Shown here: piece by piece, positions 1 through 11,235 of the stretch
Position numbering within the stretch: position 1 is the first letter of the stretch
Layout: each line of letters opens with the position of its first letter
Source of the DNA: Halichoerus grypus
Taxonomy: Eukaryota > Chordata > Mammalia > Carnivora > Phocidae
Assembly (NCBI RefSeq): GCF_964656455.1
Contig: NC_135712.1
Span: 72,917,239 to 72,981,238, forward strand
Reading direction: 5' to 3'
DNA: 64,000 bases
Made by a program: the position numbers and the translations under genes
The notes under the pieces: generated by a model
Seen by the model: only the letters and a program-made list of their open reading frames with translations
What the model was told of the DNA's origin: nothing
The model's database searches: none

Positions 1-17
1 GAAGGGCTCTGCTGACT

Positions 18-217
18 TTTTTTTTTTTTTAAGATTTTATTTATTTGACACAGAGAGAGTGACAGCGAGAGAGGGAACACAAGCAGGGGGAGCAGGAGAG
101 GGAGAAGCAGGCTTCCTGTGTAGCAGGGAGCCCGATGTGGGGCTCGATCCCAGGACACGGGGATCATGACCTGAGCCGAAGGCAGACGCTTAACGACTGA
201 GCCACCCAGGCGCCCCG
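18..217 (-). mobile_element. Can-SINE (arctoid type), full length
   Basis: This is a tRNA-derived carnivoran SINE read on the minus strand: a T run (the reverse of the A tail), 'aagattttatttattt', a GA-rich middle, and the tRNA-like head ending 'gagccacccaggcgcccc'. The target-site duplication 'tctgctgact' is exact at 8-17 and 221-230. The perfect duplication and low decay suggest a fairly recent insertion. Confidence 0.95.
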
Positions 218-230
218 GGGTCTGCTGACT

Positions 231-560
231 CTTACTAGGGCACAGAACACCGGGAAAAGAAGATGGGGCCCTTGTGAGCACCTGCAGCCACCGGAAGAGT
301 GACGCTGGTCCTGGGAACACAGCTGGGATCTTCATGGCCTCAGAAAAGGAAGCAGGACCAGGACTTAGCAAGGGAGCCCGGACTGTCCCCACCCCAAGTG
401 GGCCAGAAACATTGTGAGCTGCCCTCAATAAAGCATGTTACTATTTTAACTTCTAAAAGCAAAATTATATTGTGGGCCCCCCAAAGCAATGACGTCCTCT
501 GTTCACAGACCCACACGTGGAGAACTTTTCTGAATAATATTCCTCTGCTCCGTGGGTTTG
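231..560. other. Unannotated sequence
   Basis: I recognise no repeat or gene here. A 138-residue open frame starts at 299 on the plus strand, but it runs on into the MIR copy that follows and overlaps two minus-strand frames, so I do not call it coding. Confidence 0.5.
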
Positions 561-564
561 ACAA

Positions 565-640
565 TGTAGACACGGAGGCCCAGAGAGAAGTGACTTGCCC
601 GAGGTCACAGAGCTTGTTAGAGGCAGGTGTGGTTGGTGGA
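565..640 (-). repeat. MIR fragment, minus strand
   Basis: The stretch 'ggaggcccagagagaagtga' followed by 'cttgcccgaggtcaca' is the reverse complement of the MIR core, the fossil of 'tgaccttgggcaag...ctgtgcctcag'. MIR is an ancient tRNA-derived SINE shared by all mammals, so this is a relic with no mobility. Confidence 0.75.
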
Positions 641-694
641 AAGGACAAATCGAGGTCTGACCCCCACAAACTGGGGTCAGACAAGATGAGGACT

Positions 695-872
695 GATCCA
701 AACTTTGCTATGTGACCTTGGGCAAATTCACTAAACTTTCATTTTCTCATCTGTAAAATGGGGTAAAAAAATACCTACCTAGCAAGGTTATTGTGAGGGC
801 TAAGTGAGAAGAAATGTATATAATGCCCGACACAAAATGGGCACTCACTAACTAGTGGGTATTATTATATTA
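695..872 (+). repeat. MIR copy, plus strand
   Basis: It contains the diagnostic order 'tatgtgaccttgggcaaatt', 'cattttctcatctgtaaaat', 'tacctacctagcaaggttat', 'tgtgagggctaagtgag', then a MIR-like 3' end with 'tataatgcccgacacaaaat'. Most of the 3' two thirds of the element is present. It lies head to tail with the minus-strand MIR at 565-640. Confidence 0.85.
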
Positions 873-1165
873 AATGTAACTGCCTTTAAGTATGTAGTCC
901 CTTAAATGGGAGATAGAAACTCACAGCAAAAGGGCTATGTTGGTCATCGTCTAGGTATCATTGGGTGCTTGGTGGAAATACTGCTCTTGGGAGTGATGTT
1001 TCCCTGGAGCTTGTCTTAATGGTTCTGGAGAGAGTCCTTGTCCTGCGTGAGGTTTGCCATGGTGACTGCTGTCCCAGCCAGGGAATAGCTTCTGAATGAA
1101 CCACTGTGAAGCCTCCATCACCCACTGAGAGACTGACCGGTGATCAGACCACCAATCTTGCATGC
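873..1165. other. Unannotated sequence
   Basis: No repeat family or gene recognised. Composition is balanced and only short frames are open. Confidence 0.5.
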
Positions 1166-1312
1166 ATCTCATTCATTCATTCATGCATGCATTCATTCAT
1201 TCATCCAGTCAACAAATATTTGAGCACCTGTCCCCTCCAGACACTATTCTAGGTGCTGGGAACCCAGCAGTGAACAAGTAAAATCCCTACCTTCATGGAG
1301 CTTGCATTCCAG
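1166..1312 (-). repeat. L2 LINE 3' end, minus strand, with (ATTC)n terminus
   Basis: The block opens with an 'attcattcattc' run, interrupted by 'atgcatgc', then reads 'caacaaatatttgagcacct', 'actattctaggtgctgggaa' and 'ccttcatggagcttgcattc'. This is the reverse complement of the conserved L2 3' UTR. L2 ends in a short tetranucleotide repeat, which explains the (ATTC)n tract. It is a dead fossil. Confidence 0.85.
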
Positions 1313-2024
1313 AGCATTCTAACAATTCAAAGGAAAGTGGCAACAGGACTAATGCCAGGCTCTGAGGCCCTTCTGTTTAGAAGGCTCTTCTCTTCACCTG
1401 CCTTGGACCCTCTCTCCGCTCCCCTCCCACAGCAACTGTCTCTGTCTCCTTCAATTTCACGGTTCTCTTTCCCTAGGCCATTCCTTTTTAACTAGGGAGA
1501 ATTAAAGCAAAACAGCATTTGTGTTTAGAAGCAGGGAATATGATACTTTGTGTAGTGATGGAGAAGTCAGAAAAATTAACATTTTATAAATCTCTTCTCT
1601 AACATGTGCCTTCATGCTAATTAAATTAAGTGGCTTTTCCCTTGTGTGTATTACAGCTGATGAATTTCTTTCTGAGCATAGCTAGCCTGCATCCGAAGGG
1701 CCTCCTCCCCTCTGGGGCCCAGGTTTTGGGGTGTGTCTTTTATAGCAAACACGGCACCCCTGACCCCACCTCCTTTATCACTTGACTCTGGCTGTGAAAA
1801 GAAAGAGAAGAAAAGTAGGTTTGTTTAGTGGGCGCTCTTTTCTGAAACCAACAGGGAGAACAGGACTTGAAACAAGAGGAGTCTGCATTTGGGGTCAATG
1901 TTTAACCAGCTAGATTAATAAATTCTAGAAGGAGGAAACAGCCAGGGAGTAAAGAGGTAAGAAAAAATGTCTCCCTGTGGTTCAAAAGCCAACTGAAGTT
2001 TATCGAGATCCATGACCTGTGGTT
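1313..2024. other. Unannotated sequence with an AT-rich block
   Basis: No repeat recognised. The part at about 1500-1690 is AT-rich and holds 'catgctaattaaattaagtg', which contains TAAT/ATTA homeodomain cores. It may be a conserved noncoding element, but only alignment can tell. Confidence 0.4.
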
Positions 2025-2040
2025 AAAATGTCCTCCGAGG

Positions 2041-2239
2041 GGCACCTGGGTGGCTGAGTCGTTAAGCGTCTGCCTTCGGCTCAGGTCATGATCCCAGCGT
2101 CCTGGGATCGAGCCCCGCATCAGGCTCCCTGCTCCGCAGGAAGCCTGCTTCTCTCTCTCCCGCTCCCCCTGCTTGTGTTTCCTCTCTCGCTGTGTCTCTC
2201 CCTGTCAAATAAATAAATAAAATCTTTAAAAAAAAAAAA
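2041..2239 (+). mobile_element. Can-SINE (arctoid type), full length
   Basis: Head 'ggcacctgggtggctgagtc', body with 'ctcaggtcatgatcccagcg', a CT-rich stretch, then 'caaataaataaataaaatct' and an A tail. The target-site duplication 'aaaatgtcctccgagg' is intact at 2025-2040 and 2240-2255 (16 bp, the first A shared with the tail). Confidence 0.96.
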
Positions 2240-2255
2240 AAAATGTCCTCCGAGG

Positions 2256-3735
2256 CGGGCTGTCATCTGCTTCCCACCTGAAATGCTTCTGCCTTGCTAG
2301 AGAGCCACCTGGCTCTGCTCTAACGCTCGGGGCCCCTGAGGTGCGGGAGCCCCACACCGACCCGCATTGCGCCCCGCCACACCGGACTCCCCAGAACCGC
2401 CCCTGCCATAGAAGTCCCCAGGCTCTGCCCCAACTCCACAGACTCCTTCCCTGGGATCTGCCTCCTGTGTGGGGGAGGAGCGCTCTCTTGGCCTGTTCCA
2501 GTAGGGCTCTCTGGCCGGCTGGGGGCCCCAGACTGAATTAGATGAGATAAGGGACACTACAGGAAGAGGCGGGGCAGGCGGGCAAAGGAGATTATTCTGT
2601 TCATTGTGAATCTGGGAAAACTGTGGCTTAGGAGAGGCAAGTCCCTTCATATTCCATGTCATAACCTCCTGCTTCCGATCTGCACATGCTGACCTCCTTT
2701 TCACCCAGATGGTGCCGCAGGAGGAAGGCCCCACCAGCGTGTGTTCTTCCTGTGTGTCTGAATGTTCCACCAAAGGGGGCTCCTCCCAGGAGATCGGCTC
2801 TGGGCCCGTTCTTCCGTGGCAGAAGTGGCGTGGCTGGCTCAACGCGGCTGTTTATTGTTACGCTTCTGCGACATGCTTCCCTTCAAACAACCTCGTGTCA
2901 ATTTGTTTGGGACTTACTGTTCCTTGGCTGAAGACCCAGAAGCTTTTATGATACTAATCTGTTTTCCTCTTTGCCCTCCCCCCGCCCCCCCCCCCGCCTT
3001 TGCTCTGCGGAGGGGAGAGGCTGTGGATGAGGTCCCGTGGGGTGAAGTGACACCGCTTTCACTCTGAATCGCAGTCTTTTCACACGCTGGGGTGATCCTT
3101 TTTTCCATACTCCACTCTCCATGCCCTGCATGCCCCCCACCCCCCAGAGGACCCTGGCCATGGAGTTCTGGAGCAACTGTACGTCCCCATCACAACTGCA
3201 ACCACTGTGACTTCTAAAAGTGAGACAATGCACCCGGTCTGCATTCACTGAGCTCCAAGGAGCAGCCCAGTTCTCTTTGTTGTGACAGGATTCTATCACA
3301 GGCAAATTTGTATGAAAGAAATGAAACCCAGGAATCGGGACTTTTTTGGCAGGTGAGGAAGTAAGATTTTTCAGAATTGGCTTTAGCGTGAGTCTGGATT
3401 AGGGAGCTAGACTGGCTCTAGGGTGTCATCCACAGAAGCCTCCCCCAGGAAAGTATATGAAATCCATGGTCAGCTCACATAGTCTAGCTGCAGGATCAGC
3501 TCAAGATGATCCCTATCTGGAGTCATAGACCTTCAGGCTAGTTTTGGAGGCTATTGAAGGTATGAATATAGGGTCCTGCATACAGCCAGATGCCCCAGCC
3601 CTCCCTCATACACCCTAAGGTGAACTACACTGGGTGGAACTGAGTTCTCTGGGTGACTGCTTCTGGGGCTTTGTTGCCCACTCTTCCCATCCATACCCCA
3701 TATTCCTGTCAAACTCAAATGCAGCAATCCCTGAC
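2256..3735. other. Mostly unique GC-rich sequence
   Basis: A weak minus-strand MIR relic lies at about 2570-2700 ('gggaaaactgtggcttagga'). A C-rich tract is at 2977-2998. Several CpGs cluster at 2320-2420. A 181-residue minus-strand frame (2297-2842) crosses the MIR relic and shows no recognisable domain, so I leave it out as a gene. Confidence 0.5.
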
Positions 3736-3739
3736 TGGC

Positions 3740-3980
3740 CCTTGCTTTTTAGCACCCGCCTTTGCTGACTATGCCACCCTCTGCTTTGAACGCTCATCCC
3801 TTTTCTGGGTTGTTCCCATTAGTCCTTCAGCCTCCAAATCATATGGCTCATACCATCCCCTTTATATTTCGGTTATGTGTGCCCCACAATGCCCTGCTAG
3901 ACAGTGTATTCTTTACGGCAGGGACTCTATCCAATTTATCACTATATCCCCATTTCCTCCTGTGATCTTTGGGGTAACCA
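3740..3980 (+). repeat. L2-like LINE relic, plus strand
   Basis: The order 'ctgctttgaacgctcatccc', then 'ctagacagtgtattctttac', 'ggcagggactctatccaatt' and 'atcactatatcccc' follows the L2 3' region ('tggaacgctcttccc ... gagggcagggactgtgtct ... tgtatcccc'). It is strongly diverged. Confidence 0.6.
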
Positions 3981-4034
3981 CTGAAGGAGAGAGCAGATGA
4001 GTGAGTACATGACTTTGCAAGGATTGGTAGTCAT

Positions 4035-4452
4035 GGGACAGGTGAACAGTGGACCCCATAATGTATGATAGCTGTGACTTTATTTGGAAATAGGGTCTTT
4101 GCAGATATAATTAAGTTAAAGATCTTGAGATGAGATCATCCTGGATTTAGAGTAGTCCCTAAAATCTTATAAAAGATGGAAAAAAAAAAGACACAGAGAT
4201 GCATGGAGGGGAAGGCCATTTAAAGATGGAGGCTGAGGTTGGAATGATACATCTATAAGCCAGGGAACACCAAGAATTGTCAGAAGCTATGAGAAAGGCA
4301 TGGGACAGATTTTCTCTCAGAGCATCCAGAAGGAACCAACCTTGTTGACATTTTGATTTCAGACTTCTGGCCTCCGGAACTGTGAGGGAATAACTATGTT
4401 GTTTTAAGTGATTAGTTTGTGGTAATTTGTTATGGCAGCCCTAGAAAACACA
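4035..4452 (+). repeat. MLT1-type solo LTR (ERVL-MaLR)
   Basis: Diagnostic blocks are in order: 'gtgactttatttggaaatag', 'ggtctttgcagatataatta', 'aagccagggaacaccaagaa', 'ttctggcctccggaactgtg', and 'gtggtaatttgttatggcag' near the 3' end. This is the MLT1A-like LTR of a long-dead endogenous retrovirus-like family. No internal region lies beside it, so it is a solo LTR. An L1 begins about 10 bp downstream. Confidence 0.88.
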
Positions 4453-4461
4453 AGGAGGGAA

Positions 4462-7015
4462 AACTTCCCAACAAATTTTGTGAGGTCAGAATTACTCTGA
4501 TACAAACCCGGATGAAGAAATTACAAGAAAAGAAAACTACAGACCAGTATCTCTTATGACATAGAAATCCTCAATATAATACTAGCAGATCAAATCCAGC
4601 AAATATAAAAAGTATCATATGCCATGACTAAGTGGGACTTACCTTATCTGAGGACTGCAAGGTTGATTTAGAGTCCAAAAAACAATTAATGTAATGTACC
4701 ACATAAATAGACGTTAAAAAATACATAATCATATAAGTAGATGCAGAAAAAACATTCAACAAAATCCAACACCCCACCATTCATGATCAAATACCCAACA
4801 AACCAGAAATAGAAGGAGGCTTCCTAAACTTCCTAAAAGCTATCTATAAAACAAAACAAACACACAAACAAACACAAAACAAACTCACAGCTAACATTAT
4901 ACTTAATGGTAAAAGAACCATTGTTTTCCTCTAAGATCAGGAAGAAGACAAGGATATCCACTCTTGCCACTTCTATTCAGCATTATACTAGAGGTTCTAG
5001 CCAGGGCAATTAGGCAAGAAAACAGTAAAAGGCACTGAGATTAGAGATATTTGCAGATGACATGATTTTGCATATGAAAAATTTTAAGAAATCCCTAAAA
5101 AGCTATTAGAACTAATAAGTGAGTTCAGTAAAATGAAATTTAAAAAACAATTTAATTACAGTATCATCAATAATAATAATAATATAGGCAAAACTTATAC
5201 TCTGAAAATTATAAAAAAATTGTTGAAAGAAGTTAAGAGTAAATAAATGGAAAGATATCCTATGTTCATGGATCAGAAGACTTACTGCTGTTGAGTTGAC
5301 AACACTCCCCCTACAGATTCAATGCACTCCCTCAAAACCCAAGCTGGATTCTTTGCAGAAATTGATAAGCTGATCCTAAAATTCATACGGAAATTTGAGG
5401 GACTTAGAGCAGTCAAGACAATCTTGAAAAAGAAAGATATTAGATGACTCACATTTCCTGATTTCAAAGATTACCACAAAACTACAGCCATCAAGACAGT
5501 GTGGTACTGGTATAAAGATCAAAGGAATAGAATTGAGAGTCCAGAAGTAAACCTTCACATTTATGATCAATTGATTTTTGACACAGGTACCAAAACAATT
5601 CAATGAGAAAAGAATAATATTTTCAACAAATGGTGCTGGAACAACTGGATATCCACATGTAAATGGAGAAATTGAACCCATTTCTCATACCATACACAAA
5701 AATTAACTCCAAATGGATCAGAGACTTGAATGTAAAGTGAAAACTGTAAATTCTGAGAAGAAAACATAGGGATAAATCATCATGAGCTCGGATTAGGCAA
5801 TGGTTTCTTAGACATGACACCAAAAGCACTCACAAGAAAAGAAAAAAATAGATTGAGTTGGACTTCATCAACATTAAAAATATTTTGTACTTCAAAGGAC
5901 ACCATCAAAAAGGTAAAAAGACAACCAAAAGAATGGGAGAAAATTTTTACGATTCGTATATCTGATATGGGATTTTTATCTAGAATATATAAAGAACTCT
6001 TAAAGCTCAATAATAAAAAAGGCAAATAACATAATTGAGAAATGGGTAAAAGATCTGCATATTTCCCCAAAAACTATATACAATGGCCAATAAGCACATG
6101 AAAAGATGAATAATTAGTCATCAGGAAATGCAAATAAAAACCATGAGATGCTTTTTTTTTTTTTTTAAAGACTTATAAATAACCTCTACACCCAACATGG
6201 GGCACAAACCTACAACCCCAAGATCGAGTCCCATGTTCTACCGATTGAGCTAGCCAGGCGCCCCATGAGATGCGTCTTTATAGCCACTAGGATGGCTATA
6301 ATAAAAAGGACTGATGATAGCAAGTGTTGGTGAGGATGTGGAGAAATTGGAATTCTCATCCACTGCTGGTAGAAATGTAAATGGTACAAACTATGTTGGA
6401 AAACAATCTGGAAATTCCTCAAAAGGTTTAAACATAGCTGCCATAGGACCTAAAAAATTCTATTTCTAGGTATGTACCCAAGAGAAATGAAAACATATGC
6501 CCATTCAAAAATGTGTATGCAAATATCCACGCAACTTTATACGTCATAGGCAAAAAGTGGAAACAACCCAAATATCAATCAGCTGAAGAATGGATAAAAA
6601 ATGTGGCATTTGCATACATTAGAATACTTTCCAGCAATAGAGATGATTGAAGTAATGACACATGTTACAACATGGATGAACCATGAAAATATCAAGCTAA
6701 GTGAAAAAAGCTGATCACAAAAGGCCACATACCATATTTATATAATATTCTATTTACAGAAAATTCCAGAAGAGGCAAATCTATAGAGATAGAAAATAGA
6801 TGAGTGGTTTCCCTGAGGTGAACGGGTGTCAGGGAGTGGGGGAAATAATGGGGTCACTGCTAAAGAGTAGAAGATTTTGTGGGGGTTAGGAAAATATTCT
6901 AAACTGGATTGTGGTGGTGGTTGCACAACTCTGAGAATCTGCTAAAAACCGTTCAACTGTACATTTGAAATGGGTGGATTGTATGGCATGTGAATTATAT
7001 TTCAATAAAACTGTT
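4462..7015 (+). mobile_element. L1 LINE, ORF2 to 3' end, decayed
   Basis: The segment runs from the reverse-transcriptase part of ORF2 ('gaaaactacagaccagtatc', 'tagatgcagaaaaaacattc', 'ggatatccactcttgccact', 'atatttgcagatgacatgat', the last carrying the FADD-type catalytic core) through the C-terminal region ('gtgttggtgaggatgtggag') to the 3' UTR. Frames are broken throughout. A short SINE splits it at 6152-6262. It is 5'-truncated and immobile. Confidence 0.9.
6152..6262 (-). mobile_element. Short old Can-SINE inside L1
   Basis: A T run and 'aaagacttataaat' lead into 'cccaacatggggcacaaacc' and 'gattgagctagccaggcgcc', the tRNA-like head on the minus strand. The CT-rich middle of the young type is absent. 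The target-site duplication 'ccatgagatgc' is exact at 6141-6151 and 6263-6273. It inserted into the L1, so it postdates that L1. Confidence 0.9.
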
Positions 7016-8084
7016 ACCAAAATATTTTATGTATATATTGATAAAAGAAGACTAGAAATAGATACCCAAAATGTGTGGTGGGTGATAGGTGATATATATT
7101 TTCTACTTTTCTATAGTAACCAAATTTTTGTCATTGCACATGGTTTGCTTTTTTTTATCATCATGAAAATTAAGATTATAAAAAATTAATAAGCATGAGG
7201 CTGGATGGTTCTCTTCTTCTCTTTCCCTTCCTTTTGCTTTCCTCCTATGGCTGATTGATTACTAAGATGGCACCTGAATTGTACTGAAATGCAATTAAAA
7301 ATGGAGGCTATCTTAGAAGCAGGGGCACCTTATCTAGTAAATAGATCCTTTCTCTACAGCATCCTTGACAAAAGGGTCCAGCCTCCACAAACCCCAACTG
7401 TGATGGGGAGCAAGCCCACTTTGTCCTTAGGCATCAACTTCCTGAGGACTAGCTTAGAAGGTTCTGCTTTGTGTTGAGCTGAAGTATTTCTCCCCTAAGC
7501 TTTCTTCATTGGTCTCGTTTTACCTTCTGGAGCCACACAGAAGCAGTCTGTTTCTCTTCCACATGACAGTCCTTCAGCTATCTGTAGATAAACAGCAACT
7601 CCTGAGGCTTCCCTGCTTCAGACCAAACACTCACAACTCCTTAATGGCTCCTTATGTGATATACGTATCCGTCGAAATTCTGAATTGCACACAGCAGAAA
7701 CCCACGTTAGCTGCCTGAGGTAGAAAACACATTGCCATTAAGAGGGAATGAAGGTGTTCACAGAATGGGCAGAGAGGTTGGAAATCCTGCTTGAGAAGTG
7801 GGTGGGACAAGGGGTGTTCAGACAGCCGGAAACACCCTGACACTTGTCCAGAAGCATCCTGGGCAGGGAGGGGCACGCTGATGTCAAGTGGAACGCATAC
7901 CACCACAAGGGAGGAAGCCACCATGGCCTTTCTAAATTGTAAGTGCTGAATTACCCATGAGGGTAATGGAGGGAGCCGCAGCTATTTCTCGAGAACACTT
8001 TGGGCAAGATAGGTGCTAGAATTTGTCTAGCACTAATTTGCCTTGTAGGTCAGCTCAGCTTTCTCTAAAGCATCAGCCAGAGAT
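7016..8084. other. Unannotated sequence, one possible L3/CR1 relic
   Basis: No gene seen. The part at 7550-7675 ('cagaccaaacactcacaact', 'ccttaatggctccttatgtg') resembles the L3/CR1-type LINE motif 'aggctaaacatccccagttc', but weakly. The rest is not recognised. Confidence 0.4.
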
Positions 8085-8646
8085 GGTATCGTGGACACGA
8101 TGTTTGCGCCCTCCCCCCGCCCTAGTTCATCTGTTAAAGCCCTAACCCCCAATGTGACTGTGTGTGGAGATGAGGCCTGTGAGGAGGTGATAAAGTTAAT
8201 TTTTTAAAAGATTTTATTTACTTATTTATTTGAGAGAGAGCAGAGCGCGAGAGAGAGCTGAGCAGGGAGCCTGATGGGAGGGCAGCTTGATCCCAGGACC
8301 CTGGGACCCTGACCTGAGCCAAAGGCAGACGCTTAACAGATTAAGCCACCCAGGTGCCCCAAGAAGAGATCAAGTTTAAATGAGGTTATCAGGGTGGGTC
8401 CCTAATCTGATCGGGCTGGTGCCTTATAAGAGGAAGAGACACAAAGGTGCTCTCTCTCCACCACGTGAGAACACGGCCAGAAGGTGGCCATCTGAAAGCC
8501 AGGAAGAGGGTCCTCCTCAGGAACTGAATCTTCGGGTACCTGGATCTCAGACTTCCCAGTCTCCAGAACTGTGAGAAATAAGTGCGTGGTGTGTAAGCCA
8601 ACCAGTCTGTGGGATTTTGTTATGGCAGCCTGAGCCGACTCAGACA
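8085..8646 (+). repeat. MLT1-type solo LTR split by a SINE
   Basis: Left part to 8197 has 'gccctaacccccaatgtgac'. Right part from 8361 has 'aatgaggttatcagggtggg', 'ggtgccttataagaggaaga' and 'cagtctccagaactgtgaga', ending in 'tttgttatggcagcctgag'. The two halves join cleanly when the inserted minus-strand SINE is removed. It is more diverged than the LTRs at 4035 and 34296. Confidence 0.82.
8200..8360 (-). mobile_element. Can-SINE inside MLT1 LTR
   Basis: Reverse A tail 'ttttttaaaagattttattt', GA-rich middle, then 'ggcagacgcttaacagatta' and 'agccacccaggtgcccc'. An imperfect duplication of about 10 bp ('gataaagtt' / 'gatcaagtt') flanks it. The middle is shortened compared with the copies at 18 and 2041. 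Confidence 0.92.
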
Positions 8647-8874
8647 GAGGGGTTGGTGGTAGTTACGTGTTTTCAAATACCTGGAATTTCTACAAAAATT
8701 AGCAGCCCTTTGAGAGACATGAAAGCAGGGTCACGACCCAGAGTTTTCCCATTCAAGTACCAGACGTATTCTCCTGGTGGTGGTTTTGCTGTAGTTTAAT
8801 CCAGGGAACATGAAATTAAGAGAAAAATTAATCCTTCAAGAAAACACAGGGTTGTCGCATGTTAGGAATCCTCT

Positions 8875-9045
8875 GGGGCAGTGGTTCCAACCCTAGTCCT
8901 GAGATAGGCACGAGACGAGCTGCCTGGGAAGCTTTCTAAAAATATAGATTCTCGGCTGCACCCTCTGGGAGTCTAATTTCATCAGTCTGGGGAAGGAACC
9001 TGGCAGTCTGTGTTTTGGACAGGTGCCCCAGGAGTTGGGGACTGG
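8875..9045 (+). repeat. MER5A-type hAT fossil
   Basis: Starts 'ggcagtggttccaaccctag', continues with 'ctgcctgggaagctttctaa', 'gattctcggctgcaccctct' and 'ctggcagtctgtgttttgga'. This matches the MER5A non-autonomous DNA transposon plan. The 3' terminal inverted repeat is not evident. Confidence 0.75.
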
Positions 9046-9985
9046 GAGCCCTGCTCTGGGCAAGCTCTTCATTCTGCAGAGAGGCTGAGGAGGAAGACCC
9101 GGGGCCCAAGGTCACCCAAGCTTCTCCAGGTTCCGTCTAGACCAGGACCCGGGGCCAAGTATTTGTCTCTGTGTGCACAATACTGACATGTCCTGTGTGT
9201 GGGAGAGAGCCCTGACTACAGCCACCACCACTGGCTAAAGCCACCTGTGCCTTAAGTAGGGGGTGTGGGGGGAGAGGGGGACACAGAGGTCCGTGATGAG
9301 AGCAAGGCACGGGGTCGGGGGTGCAGCAGGGATTCTGGCTGGGGGAAGCAGTTACAGTTTTCCTGGGAACTGCCAACCCAGAGCTGGGACTTAAAAGGTA
9401 AGTAGAAATGCATAAGCAAACGGGGTGGAAGCGGAGCAGGTGGAGGGAACAGCTTGAGCCAACCCCCGGCAGGCGGTGGGAATGGGTCGGCAGAGTAAAG
9501 GAAGACACGGTGGCCCTGTGTGGCTGCTGCTGGCCCGTTCGGAGCACTGGGCACCTTGGATGCGCTGGGAGCCGCACAGCAGGTCGGGGCCGTCGTTCTT
9601 CTGTCAACCCGAAAACACCACTGGGCACAGAGATGGCAATAAATACCTCGTAAAGCCCTGGTAGCCTGCCCTGATTTCAAGAAGGAAAGGAGCTGAGGTG
9701 CTTGTACATCAGCAGAAAGAGACCGTTTTATATGACTCGTGTCCCCCCACGGGGAGCGAGGAGATTCTGCCCCAAAGAGAAAAAAGCAAATGCCCCCCAA
9801 ATCCTATAGAGACAGCGTCTGCCCCGTTCCCTCAGGCCCACTGAGTTCTCCTGGCTCCCTGGCTGCTATACATTTTGGCTCCAGCTGTTTTTCCTGCACG
9901 TGGGGAGAAGGGGTTCCTCCCTGAGTGACTCAGAGGGGAGATTGCAGGTTGGATTGCGCGAGGAGTCAGGTGACCGGAGCCTCGC

Positions 9986-10009
9986 GGGGGGGGGGGGGGG
10001 GGGGGGGGG
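9986..10009 (+). repeat. G homopolymer, 24 bases
   Basis: An uninterrupted run of G follows 'gagcctcgc'. Such runs can fold as G-quadruplexes and are often mis-sized by sequencing, so the true length is uncertain. Confidence 0.97.
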
Positions 10010-10358
10010 TGCTTATCAGCCCTCAGCCATCAAGTCACAGCCGTTTCTCGAGGGCAGATGCCGCGGCCAAGTAGGCACAGTCAGGGGAGTGCAGCTCCAG
10101 GTAATGCCCGAGGCCATCCCCGGCCCCACCCAGGGCTCAGCCGCCCCACCCCCACCCCCTAGCATGCAGCTCCTGGGGCTCAGGGAGGGGTCAGGCCTCT
10201 TGTTAAAGCCATTATCTCAGCAGCACACCAGTCTTGTGCAAGTGATCCGTGATGATTGCAGTGTTGGGGTCTTGGAGGATGTCAGAAGGGAAGAGGCATG
10301 AGGGATGCCCCAAGCACCTTTCACTCCCAAGGACAGGAATGGCCAGACGTGGACAACG

Positions 10359-10395
10359 GTGTGTGCGTGCGTGCGTGCGTGCGTGTGTGTGTGTG
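10359..10395 (+). repeat. (GTGC)n/(GT)n microsatellite
   Basis: 'gtgtgtgc' leads into four GTGC-phase units and then a GT run. Compound repeats like this are usually length-variable. Confidence 0.95.
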
Positions 10396-10889
10396 GTGGG
10401 GGGTGTTCAGGGGTGCCAGAGAGGCAGGCACAGTTCTGAAGAAGTTCCCAAGTTCCAAAGAGGAGGCAGTGCCTTCCAGGTAGGGATCCTGAGAAGGCGT
10501 AAGGCAGGGTAGCCCCTGGAACCTGACCATGGGAATTTGGAAGGGATGGATGTGAAGAATCAACGATGGTAGGAATGGCCTGGGCAAAGGCAGAGAGGAT
10601 GAACATCTAACAGCCCAGCCGCCACTTCTTGGCCCATGTCCTTTCTCTTCCCACAGGGCCCATGAGGCAGAGCCGATGAGATTCTCTTATCGTCTCTGAG
10701 CATCGTGCTGTTCAGATCACAGTTCCAGGGGCTGATCCTGTCTGTAAGAGGAGGGGTGGCTAGGCCCTGTCTTGTAGGGGCTCAGGAGCTTAGAAGCAAG
10801 GGGAGAGCTCTGCATGAAGCAGGAGTGGTGCTGTCCCCTGCAGGACTCTGCCCAGTGCCCTCAGCCCTCCATGCTCACACAGCTCCCTG

Positions 10890-11235
10890 CACCTGACCAG
10901 CGCTTGCCCTTCCTCCTGGGCTTTGTCCTGCTGTTCCCTGCATCTGGAGTGTCCTTCCTCTCATGTGTGAGTGTCCAGATGTGCCCACGAGGCCCAATCG
11001 AATGCCCCCACCCCGCACCGGTATGACCGACTATGCTGATCTGCATCCGTCTGCCGGGTGGAAGGCTGGCTGCCACCCACTGTGCATCCTCCTCTCTCTG
11101 ATGTGTTATCTGCTCAGTTTAACCTCCCCTCCCAACACCAGACTGGGTGTCAAGTCAAGGCTATGTGTCCTTCTAAAGTCTAGCACCATGCCCAGCACTT
11201 AGCAGGTGTTCAGGAAACATCTTTGTTAGCACTGG
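10890..11235 (+). repeat. L2 LINE 3' region, plus strand
   Basis: 'cttgcccttcctcctgggct', 'ttgtcctgctgttccctgca', 'gtgtccttcctctc' and finally 'tagcaccatgcccagcactt' plus 'agcaggtgttcaggaaacat' reproduce the L2 order 'tttgcacttgctgttccct ... gcctagcacagtgcctggcac'. Diverged. Confidence 0.75.

Larger units (their letters stand above)
9046..10885. other. Unique, GC-rich stretch with simple repeats
   Basis: No gene supported. Several frames of 60-180 residues are open on both strands at 9137-9928 and 10217-10606, which is expected in stop-poor GC-rich DNA. A weak L2-like piece may lie at 10430-10605. A 24-base G run and a GTGC repeat are listed separately. Confidence 0.5.

Noticed and set aside
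2297..2842. 181-residue minus-strand open frame
   Set aside because: It crosses a reversed MIR relic and three plus-strand frames overlap it. The residue pattern is that of translated GC-rich noncoding DNA.
4035..4452. Complete endogenous retrovirus joined to the following sequence
   Set aside because: The sequence after the LTR is L1, not retroviral gag/pol, and no partner LTR follows. It is a solo LTR.
9137..9800. 163- and 182-residue minus-strand frames in two phases
   Set aside because: Two overlapping phases and plus-strand frames cover the same bases, with proline/serine-rich low-complexity residues and no domain.
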